Source: Thermoflexus sp.
Lineage (GTDB): Bacteria > Chloroflexota > Anaerolineae > Thermoflexales > Thermoflexaceae
Reading direction: 5' to 3'
Assembly (NCBI GenBank): GCA_017743605.1
Contig: JAGHYO010000068.1
Location: forward strand, 1-9,906
DNA length: 9,906 nucleotides
Shown here in pieces: positions 1 through 6,300 of the stretch; position 1 is the first letter of the stretch; each line of letters opens with the position of its first letter. The translations under genes and the position numbers were made by a program. The notes under the pieces are model-generated. The model worked only from the letters and a program-made list of their open reading frames with translations. It was not told where the DNA came from and made no database searches.

Positions 1-572
1 GGCCCGTCGGCCAGCACCCCGGCCACCTCGCCGACCAGCAGGATGCGGGTGGGGCGGAGGACCTCCAGCAGGGCATCGAACACCGCCTCGGTGGAGAGGA
101 TCGTCGCTCCCCGCTCCCGATCGAAGACCACATCCCCCCCGGTCAGAGGGATCAGGCCGGCCTCCCACGCCCGCTGGAAGGCCCGGGCCTCGAAGTCGAT
201 GGGGATCCCGCCGGCGGCCTCCGCGACGGCGGAGGGAGGGATGCTGAGGGCGGGCAGGCCGGCCGCGTGGAAGGCGCGGCGGACGTGCATGTGGAGCTCC
301 GCGGCCGCCAGGGCCACCTCCGCGAACCCCCACCAGTCCTCCGGGCGGGAGATCCCCTCGTGGATGCGGGTGCGGGCGGCGGCGGCGTGGCCGAAGGAGC
401 CGCTGCCGTGGCCGACCAGGATCCGCAGCCCGGGCCGCTCCTGCAGGGCCTCGCGGATCTCCTCCGCCAGCCGGCGGATCACCCGCCGGCGCGCCCGCCG
501 CTCCCGGCGCTTGTCGGTGATCAGGGAGCCGCCCAGCTTGATGAAGATCCGTTCTCCGGTTCCTTCACGCAT
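1..572 (-). CDS. Isopentenyl phosphate kinase (IPK), C-terminus beyond window
   Basis: Amino-acid-kinase-fold enzyme predicted to phosphorylate isopentenyl phosphate to isopentenyl diphosphate with ATP, the last step of the alternative mevalonate route. It is cytosolic. The 190 visible residues carry the N-terminal IKLGGSLITDK nucleotide-binding motif (residues 11-21) and GHGSGSFGH (54-62), whose last His62 matches the catalytic histidine of characterised IPKs. They also carry SIPPSA (110-115) and GDVVFD (146-151) followed by TILS. That combination marks IPK rather than glutamate 5-kinase, aspartokinase or UMP kinase. About 60-70 residues are missing beyond the window. The ATG at 572 is the first start after an in-frame TGA, with a GGAGGG ribosome site 10 bases upstream. 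It lies 6 bases after the deacetylase-like gene, so the two are probably co-transcribed. After TILS the sequence reads TEAVFDALL, where archaeal enzymes, as I recall them, have a GDD/GDQ-type segment. Family call is firm; exact substrate is inferred. Confidence 0.87.
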   Translation of the reverse strand, partial: MREGTGERIFIKLGGSLITDKRRERRARRRVIRRLAEEIREALQERPGLRILVGHGSGSFGHAAAARTRIHEGISRPEDWWGFAEVALAAAELHMHVRRAFHAAGLPALSIPPSAVAEAAGGIPIDFEARAFQRAWEAGLIPLTGGDVVFDRERGATILSTEAVFDALLEVLRPTRILLVGEVAGVLADG

Positions 573-578
573 GGGTGT

Positions 579-1622
579 TCATCCCTCCAGGCGGTGGAGG
601 CGGCGGACCTGGGCGATCAGGTTCTCCACGGAGGGCTCATCGGCCCGAGGCGGCGGTCCCAGGGGATCCAGGACATCGTCGTGTCCGAGCCAGAGGCGGA
701 AGGCCGCCAGGACCCCGTAGGCCAGGGCGTCCCGGTGGTAGCCACCTTCCAGCACAAACACGAAGCGTCCCTGGCAGAGGGCATCGGCCAGCTCGGTTAG
801 CCCCCGGGTCAGGGCGGCGAACCCCTGCACCGTCATCGATAGCCCGCCCAGGGGATCTCCCCAGTGGGGGTCGTAGCCGGCGGAGACCAGCAGCAGCTCC
901 GGCGCGAAGCGTTGCGCGGCGGGGGCGATCACCGCCTCGAAGAGCTGCTGGAAGCCGCGGTCGCCCACCCCCATCGGCAGCGGGAGGTTGATGGTGGCCC
1001 CCTCCCCGGGACCGGCCCCGATCTCCCGCCAGTGGCCGCTCCCCGGGTAGATCCCCCACTGGTGGGTGGAAAGATACAGCACGGTGGGGTCCGTGTAGAA
1101 GATCGCCTGGGTGCCGTTGCCGTGGTGGAGGTCGAAGTCGACGATCATCACGCGGCGCGCGCCCAGCTCCTCACGGGCGAAGCGGGCGCCGAGGGCGATG
1201 TTATTGAAGAGACAGAAGCCCTCGCCGTGATCCGGGAAGGCGTGATGGCCGGGGGGGCGGACCAGGGCGAAGGCCCTGCGGGCGCGGCCTTCCCACACGG
1301 CGGCGACGGCGGCCTCCACGGCCCCGGCGGCCCGCCGGGCGGCTTCAAAGGAATGGGGGGTCACGTAGGTCTCATCGCCGGGGAAGTTCAGGCCCCCGCC
1401 GCCCCGCTCAGCCAGGCGGCGCACCCGCTCCACATAGGCGGGCTCATGCACCCGGGTCAGGCGCTCCATCGGGATGGGTTCGATGGGGAGCGGGGTGATC
1501 CGGTCCAGGACCCCGTGGGTCCGGAGGACCTCCAGGATGCGTTCCAGGCGGTCGCGGCGCTCGATGTGCTGGGGGTCATCGTGCTCGAGGAAAATGGGAT
1601 CAAAAGCGTAGGCGATGGCCAT
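579..1622 (-). CDS. Histone deacetylase superfamily zinc amidohydrolase
   Basis: A 347-residue arginase/deacetylase-fold enzyme expected to hydrolyse an acetyl-amide bond (acetyl-lysine, acetylpolyamine or another acylated amine) in the cytoplasm. The active site appears intact: RPPGHH (122-127) gives the tandem histidines, GFCLFNNIA (135-143) follows, and DFDLHHGNGT (162-171) supplies zinc ligands Asp164 and His166. SAGYD (247-251) supplies the third ligand Asp251, and EGGYH (292-296) has the transition-state tyrosine Tyr295. The usual HPERPxRL opening is altered to HIERRDRL (19-26). Length is normal for bacterial HDAC-like, AcuC-like or acetylpolyamine amidohydrolase proteins. The ATG at 1622 follows a purine-rich GAGGGGAG site, which lies inside the stem of a 12-bp inverted repeat. 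The gene begins 103 bases after rbsK ends and is followed closely, in frame, by the isopentenyl phosphate kinase. The natural substrate cannot be read from the sequence, and nothing links it directly to ribose use. Confidence 0.9.
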   Translation of the reverse strand: MAIAYAFDPIFLEHDDPQHIERRDRLERILEVLRTHGVLDRITPLPIEPIPMERLTRVHEPAYVERVRRLAERGGGGLNFPGDETYVTPHSFEAARRAAGAVEAAVAAVWEGRARRAFALVRPPGHHAFPDHGEGFCLFNNIALGARFAREELGARRVMIVDFDLHHGNGTQAIFYTDPTVLYLSTHQWGIYPGSGHWREIGAGPGEGATINLPLPMGVGDRGFQQLFEAVIAPAAQRFAPELLLVSAGYDPHWGDPLGGLSMTVQGFAALTRGLTELADALCQGRFVFVLEGGYHRDALAYGVLAAFRLWLGHDDVLDPLGPPPRADEPSVENLIAQVRRLHRLEG

Positions 1623-1625
1623 CGC

Positions 1626-1659
1626 ACTCCCCTCTGGGTAGAGCTCTCCAGAGGGGAGT
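1626..1659 (-). promoter_or_regulatory. 12-bp inverted repeat enclosing the RBS of the deacetylase-like gene
   Basis: Positions 1626-1637 and 1648-1659 are perfect inverted complements (12 bp) separated by 10 bases, whose last eight (1640-1647, AGAGCTCT) are themselves a palindrome. In the minus-strand transcript the 3' arm contains the whole GAGGGGAG ribosome site and ends 3 bases before the ATG at 1622. A folded stem would therefore block translation initiation. No U-run follows, so a Rho-independent terminator for the ribose operon is unlikely. It could instead be a binding site for a dimeric protein (half-site centres 22 bases apart, about two helical turns). The structure is directly visible; the regulatory role is inferred. 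Confidence 0.6.
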
Positions 1660-1725
1660 TTAGTAGGGATTCGAGCACCCCGCCATTTCGGTTTTCAAGA
1701 GCGAGGCGGTTTCTGCGGATGGGTC

Positions 1726-2652
1726 TCAGCGCGTTTCGGGATGTTGAGCGAGGAAGGCGAGGAGCTCTTCTCGGGTCGGCATCGAGGGCTGAGCGCCGTG
1801 TTTGGTGACGCTTAAAGCTCCGGCCGCGCTGGCCCAGCGGAGGGCTTCCTCGACGGACCGGCCCTCCCACAGCGCCGCCGCCAGCGCTCCGTTGAAGGCA
1901 TCCCCTGCCGCCACTGTGTCCACCACCGGCACTCGATAGGCCGGCACCCAGCGTGTCCCCTTCTCATCCGCATACACGCATCCGCGTTCCCCCAGTGTGA
2001 TCACCACGTGCCGGCATCCCCGTCCCACCAGCGTCCGTGCCGCCTCTTCGATGGCGTTCGCATCTCGCAGCGGGAAGCCCACCAATCCCTCCGCCTCCAC
2101 CTCGTTCGGTGTCAGCCACGCGCACCATCGATAGATCTCCTCCGGCAGCTCCATCGCCGGCGCGGGGTTCAGGATCACCGTCACCCCGGCCCGGGCCGCC
2201 CGCTCCGCCGCCGCGGCCACCACCTCCAGTGGCACCTCCAGCTGCAGCAGGAGCACCCGGGCCTCGGCGAGGGCCTCCTCCAGCCGGGCCAGCTCGGCTT
2301 CCCCCACCCGGCCGTTGGCGCCCGGGATCACCACGATGGCGTTCTGTCCGCTCTCCTCCAGCACGATCAGCGCGGTCCCGGAGCTCGCCTCCGGGTCCGT
2401 CATCACCCCGCTGATCTCCGCCCCGGCCTCTGCCAGGCCCTGGCGCAGGGCCGGGCCGAACACGTCGTTCCCCACCCGCCCGATCATCCGGGTCGGCACC
2501 CTTAGGCGGGCGGCGGCCACCGCCTGGTTGGCCCCCTTGCCTCCCGGGGCGGTGAAGAACCGGTGCCCCCGCAGCGTCTCCCCAGGCCGTGGGAACCGTG
2601 GGGCCACCGCCACCAGATCCATGTTGATGCTCCCCAGCACCACCACACTCAT
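1726..2652 (-). CDS. rbsK: Ribokinase (PfkB family)
   Basis: Phosphorylates D-ribose with ATP to D-ribose 5-phosphate in the cytoplasm, feeding the pentose phosphate pathway and nucleotide synthesis. The 308-residue product is the usual ribokinase length (about 310). It opens with GSINMDLV (7-14), including the Asn-Met-Asp sugar-contact motif. It then has PGGKGANQA (36-44) of PfkB signature 1, and DTVAAGDAFNG near the C-terminus, where Asp251 is the catalytic base and AAGD forms the anion hole. The AAGD form, not GAGD, is typical of true ribokinases. An upstream start at 2703 would add 17 residues inside the permease gene. The ATG at 2652 is preferred because it begins at the conserved MSVVVLGSIN, has a GGAGGAG ribosome site 6-8 bases upstream, and overlaps the permease stop as ATGA. 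That overlap implies translational coupling. Last gene of the ribose operon. Confidence 0.95.
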   Translation of the reverse strand: MSVVVLGSINMDLVAVAPRFPRPGETLRGHRFFTAPGGKGANQAVAAARLRVPTRMIGRVGNDVFGPALRQGLAEAGAEISGVMTDPEASSGTALIVLEESGQNAIVVIPGANGRVGEAELARLEEALAEARVLLLQLEVPLEVVAAAAERAARAGVTVILNPAPAMELPEEIYRWCAWLTPNEVEAEGLVGFPLRDANAIEEAARTLVGRGCRHVVITLGERGCVYADEKGTRWVPAYRVPVVDTVAAGDAFNGALAAALWEGRSVEEALRWASAAGALSVTKHGAQPSMPTREELLAFLAQHPETR

Positions 2653-3641
2653 CCTTCGCTCCTCCTTCGGATCAAACGGGAGGTTCGAGGGAGGCGTCCC
2701 CATTCAACGCCGGCCTGCAGGGCGCGATCCAGCCCGACTGCGAGGATGAACACCAGCCCCTTGATCACCTGCTGATGATAAGAAGGAACTTCCAGCAGAT
2801 TGAGGCCGTTGCCCACGGTAGCCATCACCAGCGCTCCGATGAGCGTGCCCTCTACACGGCCGTAACCCCCGCTGAGGCGGGCGCCCCCCAGGACGGAAGC
2901 GGCGATGGCCTCCAGCTCCAGGCCGACGCCCACATTGGGTTGGGCGGACCAGAGGCGAGCGGTCAGCAGGATGCCTCCCAGCGCGGCCAGGAGGCCGCTC
3001 AGGGCGTAGACCATCCCCTTGACCCTCCGCACGCGAACGCCGGAAAGCCAGGCCAGTTCTTCCCCCCCGCCGATCGCATAGAGATGTAAGCCCCAGGCGG
3101 TGCGATGGAGCAGGAGGCGAACCACCAGGGCGACAAAGAGCATGACCAGGACAGGCATCGGGATGCCCGCCAGGTCCCCGGTGCCCAGAAAGGTGAAGGA
3201 GTCCGGCAGTCCGGAGATCGGATATCCACGGGTGTAAACCAGCGTGAGCCCGCGTGCGATGGCCATGGTGGAGAGCGTGGCGATGAACGGTGCCAGGCGG
3301 CCGTAGACCACCAGGGCTCCGTTCAACGCGCCCAGGATCAGCCCCACCCCCAGCGCGGCCGCGATTGCGATCCCCACCGGCCATCCGTCCCGGACCATCC
3401 ACCCGGCGGCCAGGGCGCCTGTGAGGGCGACCACTGAGCCCACCGAGAGATCGATCCCCCCGCTGATGATGGTCATCGTCATCCCCATAGCTACCACGGC
3501 GAGGATGGAGGACTGAAGGGCCACGTTCAGCAGGTTGGAAGGGGTCAGGAACTGCGGGGTCAGCGCGGCCAGCGCCAACCAGAGCATCGCCAGAACCAGC
3601 GCCCCACTCCATCGTCCGAGAAACTCACGCAGCTCGAACAT
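2649..3641 (-). CDS. rbsC: Ribose ABC transporter permease, second copy (RbsC family)
   Basis: Integral membrane subunit of a RbsABC-type sugar importer, forming the inner-membrane channel with RbsA. The 330 residues are strongly hydrophobic, with about 8-10 likely membrane segments. They contain the family hallmark SGGIDLSVGS (60-69) and the cytoplasmic coupling region GGARLSGG (252-259), where canonical RbsC has GGTSLAGG. Compared with the first permease in the operon it shares these blocks and overall topology but has diverged clearly, and it ends in a basic tail after the last membrane helix (RLPRTSRLIRRR). The ATG at 3641 overlaps the end of rbsA by 17 bases and has GGGGGAAGG upstream. 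A GTG at 3671 (10 residues longer) with a more distant AGGAGG is the alternative. The stop overlaps the ribokinase start (ATGA). Whether it pairs with the first permease or forms a separate channel is unknown. Confidence 0.92.
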   Translation of the reverse strand: MFELREFLGRWSGALVLAMLWLALAALTPQFLTPSNLLNVALQSSILAVVAMGMTMTIISGGIDLSVGSVVALTGALAAGWMVRDGWPVGIAIAAALGVGLILGALNGALVVYGRLAPFIATLSTMAIARGLTLVYTRGYPISGLPDSFTFLGTGDLAGIPMPVLVMLFVALVVRLLLHRTAWGLHLYAIGGGEELAWLSGVRVRRVKGMVYALSGLLAALGGILLTARLWSAQPNVGVGLELEAIAASVLGGARLSGGYGRVEGTLIGALVMATVGNGLNLLEVPSYHQQVIKGLVFILAVGLDRALQAGVEWGRLPRTSRLIRRRSEG

Positions 3642-5130
3642 CGCCTTCCCCCATCGCCAGGGCGAGGACACGGTCGGCGGTGGCCTCCTCCCGACTCAAC
3701 TCGCCGACGATCCGACCCTCTCGCATCACCACGATCCGATCACTCACGCCCAGGACCTCGGGGAGATCTGAGGAGATCATGAGAATGGCCATCCCTTCGC
3801 GGGCCATCTGGTCCATGAGCCCGTGGATCTCCGCCTTGGCCCCCACATCGATCCCCCGCGTCGGCTCGTCCAGGATCATGATCTTCGGCCGGAGCATCAG
3901 CCACCGTGCCAGGACAGCTTTCTGCTGGTTCCCACCGGATAAATAACGGACCCGAAGGGCTGGGCGGGGTGGACGGATGTCCAGCGCGCGGATGTAAGGG
4001 ACGCACGCCCGGTCCAGCTGCGCAGGGAAGAGCAACCCCAGGCGAGCAAGGCGAGGAAGGGAGGAAATCGTGACGTTGGAGCGCAAGGCCATGCCCAGGA
4101 ACAGCGCCTGCGCTTTGCGATCCTCCGGGACGAAGGCCATCCCCAGGCGGATGGCATCCGCAGGGGAACGAATGGTCACCGGCCGGCCCTCTATGCGCAC
4201 CTCCCCGCCATCGAGGGGGTCCAGCCCGAACAGGGCGCGGGCCACCTCGGTGCGGCCGGCCCCTACCAGCCCGGCCAGCCCCACGATCTCCCCGCGGTGA
4301 ACCTGAAACGAAACCTCGTGGAAGACCCCCACGCGGGTCAACCCCCGGACTTCCAGGACCACTTCCTGCCCGGGCGTTTCGGTTTTCACAAACATCTCTT
4401 TCATCTCACGCCCGACCATCATGCGCACCACCGCGGAGGGTGTCACCTCCGAGATGGGGAAGGTCCCGATGTGCCGGCCGTCCCGCAGCACGGTGATCCG
4501 GTCGGCGATGCGGAACACCTCCTCCAGCCGGTGAGAGATGAAGAGGATCGCCACCCCTCGTCGCTTCAAGTCCGACAGCAGCTCGAACAGACGATGGATC
4601 TCCCGCTCGCTGAGGGCGGAGGTAGGCTCGTCCATGATCAGCAAACGGGCGTCCTCGGAGAGCGCCCGGGCGATCTCCAGCATCTGGCGCTGGGCGAAGG
4701 GGAGGTTGCCGACCACGGCGCGGGGGTCCAGATCCAACCCCACCCCGTTCAGGATCCGCCGCGCCTGCTTTTCCATGGTCCGCAGATCCAATCCTCCCCA
4801 GAAGGTGCGGGGCTCCCGGCCCAGAAGGAGGTTCTGGGCGACGGTGAGGTTGGGCAGCAGGCTGAGCTCCTGGTGGATCACGGCGATCCCCAGGCGGCGC
4901 GCGTGGCGGGGATCGGTGATCTCCACCGGCTGGCCCTTCCAGAGGATCCGGCCGCTGTCCCGGGGGATGACCCCCGCAAGGATCCGAATGAGGGTGCTCT
5001 TGCCTGCGCCGTTCTCCCCCACCAACCCGTGGATCTCCCCGGGGAAGATCTCCAGGGAGACCCGGTCCAGGGCCTGAACGCCCGGGAAAGCTTTGGAGAT
5101 CTCTTCGGCGCGCAGCAGGGGCTCCATCAT
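3625..5130 (-). CDS. rbsA: Ribose ABC transporter ATP-binding protein, tandem ATPase
   Basis: Energises ribose import on the cytoplasmic face of the membrane. The 501-residue protein has two fused ATPase domains, as in E. coli RbsA. Domain 1 has Walker A GENGAGKS (38-45), Gln87, a degenerate signature LPFAQRQ (143-149), Walker B LLIMDEPTSAL (163-173) and switch His200. Domain 2 has a Walker A lacking its lysine (GLVGAGRT, 287-294), FVPEDRK (333-339), a perfect LSGGNQQ signature (397-403), Walker B IMILDEPTRGIDVG (417-430) and SSDLPE where the switch histidine would be. This asymmetry is normal for the sugar-import subfamily. The second Met (5127) aligns with the usual MExLL start and lies 6 bases from a GGAG, so it may be the true start. 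The gene follows rbsB after a 103-base gap with a strong hairpin and overlaps the second permease gene. Confidence 0.95.
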   Translation of the reverse strand: MMEPLLRAEEISKAFPGVQALDRVSLEIFPGEIHGLVGENGAGKSTLIRILAGVIPRDSGRILWKGQPVEITDPRHARRLGIAVIHQELSLLPNLTVAQNLLLGREPRTFWGGLDLRTMEKQARRILNGVGLDLDPRAVVGNLPFAQRQMLEIARALSEDARLLIMDEPTSALSEREIHRLFELLSDLKRRGVAILFISHRLEEVFRIADRITVLRDGRHIGTFPISEVTPSAVVRMMVGREMKEMFVKTETPGQEVVLEVRGLTRVGVFHEVSFQVHRGEIVGLAGLVGAGRTEVARALFGLDPLDGGEVRIEGRPVTIRSPADAIRLGMAFVPEDRKAQALFLGMALRSNVTISSLPRLARLGLLFPAQLDRACVPYIRALDIRPPRPALRVRYLSGGNQQKAVLARWLMLRPKIMILDEPTRGIDVGAKAEIHGLMDQMAREGMAILMISSDLPEVLGVSDRIVVMREGRIVGELSREEATADRVLALAMGEGDVRAA

Positions 5131-5149
5131 CTGCTCCAGAAGATGAAGG

Positions 5150-5175
5150 TGCGGGCGGGGGTCCCCCCGCCCGCA
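5150..5175 (-). promoter_or_regulatory. Very stable GC hairpin between rbsB and rbsA
   Basis: Positions 5150-5160 pair perfectly with 5165-5175 (11 bp, ten of them G-C) around a 4-base loop. It lies about 58 bases after the rbsB stop and 19 bases before the rbsA start. In the minus-strand transcript it is followed by CCUUCAUCUUCU, which is pyrimidine-rich but not a U-run. A full terminator is therefore doubtful. An attenuator, or a 3'-end stabiliser protecting the rbsB part of the mRNA, fits better. Binding-protein genes are commonly expressed in excess over their membrane components. Confidence 0.65.
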
Positions 5176-5233
5176 TCGGCGATCACCGGGATGAGCGAGG
5201 AACCGGCTCGCCTGCCCCTCTTCTTAAGCTTGC

Positions 5234-6184
5234 CTACTTAACGGTGTCCTTGGTCACCAGGGAGAGGGGGACAGGGATGAATTTCTCGACCTTCTCGCCC
5301 CGCAGATACTTGACCGCCATCTCCACAGCGAGCCGGCCCATCTCCGCCGGCTGCTGGGCCACCGTGGCCGCCAGCTTCCCTTCCTTCACCGCTTTGACGG
5401 CGTCGTCGATAGCGTCGAAGCCTACGAAGATGATCCCGGTGCGCCCGGCCGCCTCGGCCGCCTGGATGGCGCCCAGGACCATTTCATCGTTGTGGGCGAA
5501 GACGCCGTCGATCTGAGGCTGGGCCTGGAGGATGTTCTCGAAGACCTGCAGGCCCTTAGCGCGGTTGAAGTCGGCGGGCTGGCGGGCGACCACCTCGAGG
5601 CCCGGGCACTTCTCCTTCAAGTAGTCGTTGAAGCCTTTGCCCCGATCGCGGGCAGCGGAGGTGCCCGGGATGCCCTCCAGCTCTACTACATTGCCCTTGC
5701 CGTTCAGAGCCTTGCAGAGGAACTCGGCGGCCATCTGTCCCCCGGCCACGTTATCCGAGGCGATGTGGGAGACGATCTCACCCCCCTCCGCGGCCCGGTC
5801 CACGGTGAAGACGGGGATCCCGGCCTGGTTCGCCTTCTGGATGCTGGGGACCACGGCCTTGGTGTCGGTGGGGTTGATCAGGAGGGCGGAGACCTTCTTC
5901 TGGATGAGGTCCTCGATGTTGGCCGCCTCCTTGGCGGGATCATCCTGGGCATCCACCACGATGAGCTTCACCCCATACTGGGCGGCGGCACGCTCCGCGC
6001 CCTCCTTCAGGGTGACGAAGAAGGGGTTGTTCAGGGTGGAAAGGGAAAGACCCAGGACGATTTCCTTGGGTTGCGCCGCAGCAGGGGTCGCAGTAGCCGA
6101 AGGGGCTGCGGGCGTGGCCGGCGCGCAGGCGCCGGCGGCCAGCGCCAGAACCAATCCCACCAGCACAGCTACACGGGCGCGCAT
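5234..6184 (-). CDS. rbsB: D-ribose-binding lipoprotein (periplasmic-binding-protein type)
   Basis: Extracytoplasmic receptor that captures D-ribose and delivers it to the membrane channel. The 316-residue precursor starts with a basic end, a hydrophobic core and a lipobox-like AAGAC whose Cys20 should be lipidated. A Pro/Ala/Thr-rich tether (21-39) follows. The mature part aligns closely with E. coli RbsB, and all ten residues known to contact ribose there are present: Asn53, Phe55, Phe56, Asp129, Arg130, Arg179, Phe206, Asn232, Asp257 and Gln277 (precursor numbering). That makes ribose, rather than galactose, xylose or autoinducer-2, the likely ligand. The ATG at 6184 has an excellent AAAGGAGGAG site 5-6 bases upstream. 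It follows the first permease gene after 116 bases, in which I saw only a weak 5-bp hairpin (6277-6292) and no convincing promoter. The strongest ribosome site of the operon suits a protein needed in excess. Confidence 0.95.
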   Translation of the reverse strand: MRARVAVLVGLVLALAAGACAPATPAAPSATATPAAAQPKEIVLGLSLSTLNNPFFVTLKEGAERAAAQYGVKLIVVDAQDDPAKEAANIEDLIQKKVSALLINPTDTKAVVPSIQKANQAGIPVFTVDRAAEGGEIVSHIASDNVAGGQMAAEFLCKALNGKGNVVELEGIPGTSAARDRGKGFNDYLKEKCPGLEVVARQPADFNRAKGLQVFENILQAQPQIDGVFAHNDEMVLGAIQAAEAAGRTGIIFVGFDAIDDAVKAVKEGKLAATVAQQPAEMGRLAVEMAVKYLRGEKVEKFIPVPLSLVTKDTVK

Positions 6185-6300
6185 CGCTTCTCCTCCTTTC
6201 GCTTGCTTAAGGTTTCAGAACCGGGACGCAGGGCCGATCGCTCATCCCGGGAACTCCCATCTCCGCACAATGTCCTCCCGGGTTCAACCGGGCGACGCCG

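Noticed and set aside
1626..1659. Rho-independent terminator for the ribose operon
   Set aside because: The stem is good but no U-run follows on the minus strand, and the 3' arm is used as the ribosome site of the next gene.
1660..1725. A dedicated promoter for the deacetylase-like gene (TTGAAA and TACTAA are present)
   Set aside because: The two hexamers are 27 bases apart, too far for one sigma70 promoter, and no better partner was found; a weak promoter cannot be excluded.
864..1808. A 314-codon plus-strand open frame opposite the deacetylase-like gene
   Set aside because: The opposite strand has the full catalytic set of the deacetylase superfamily; this frame is low complexity and spans two unrelated genes and their gap.
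2653..2703. Longer ribokinase start at 2703
   Set aside because: The extra 17 residues are not part of the family fold, lie inside the permease gene, and the ATG at 2652 has a better ribosome site and an ATGA overlap.
4297..5241. A 314-codon plus-strand open frame opposite rbsA
   Set aside because: It is a shadow of the ATPase gene caused by high third-position GC; no motif and no ribosome site support it.
6277..6292. Hairpin after the first permease gene as a terminator
   Set aside because: Only 5 bp with a 6-base loop and no U-run; rbsB behind it has no convincing promoter of its own.
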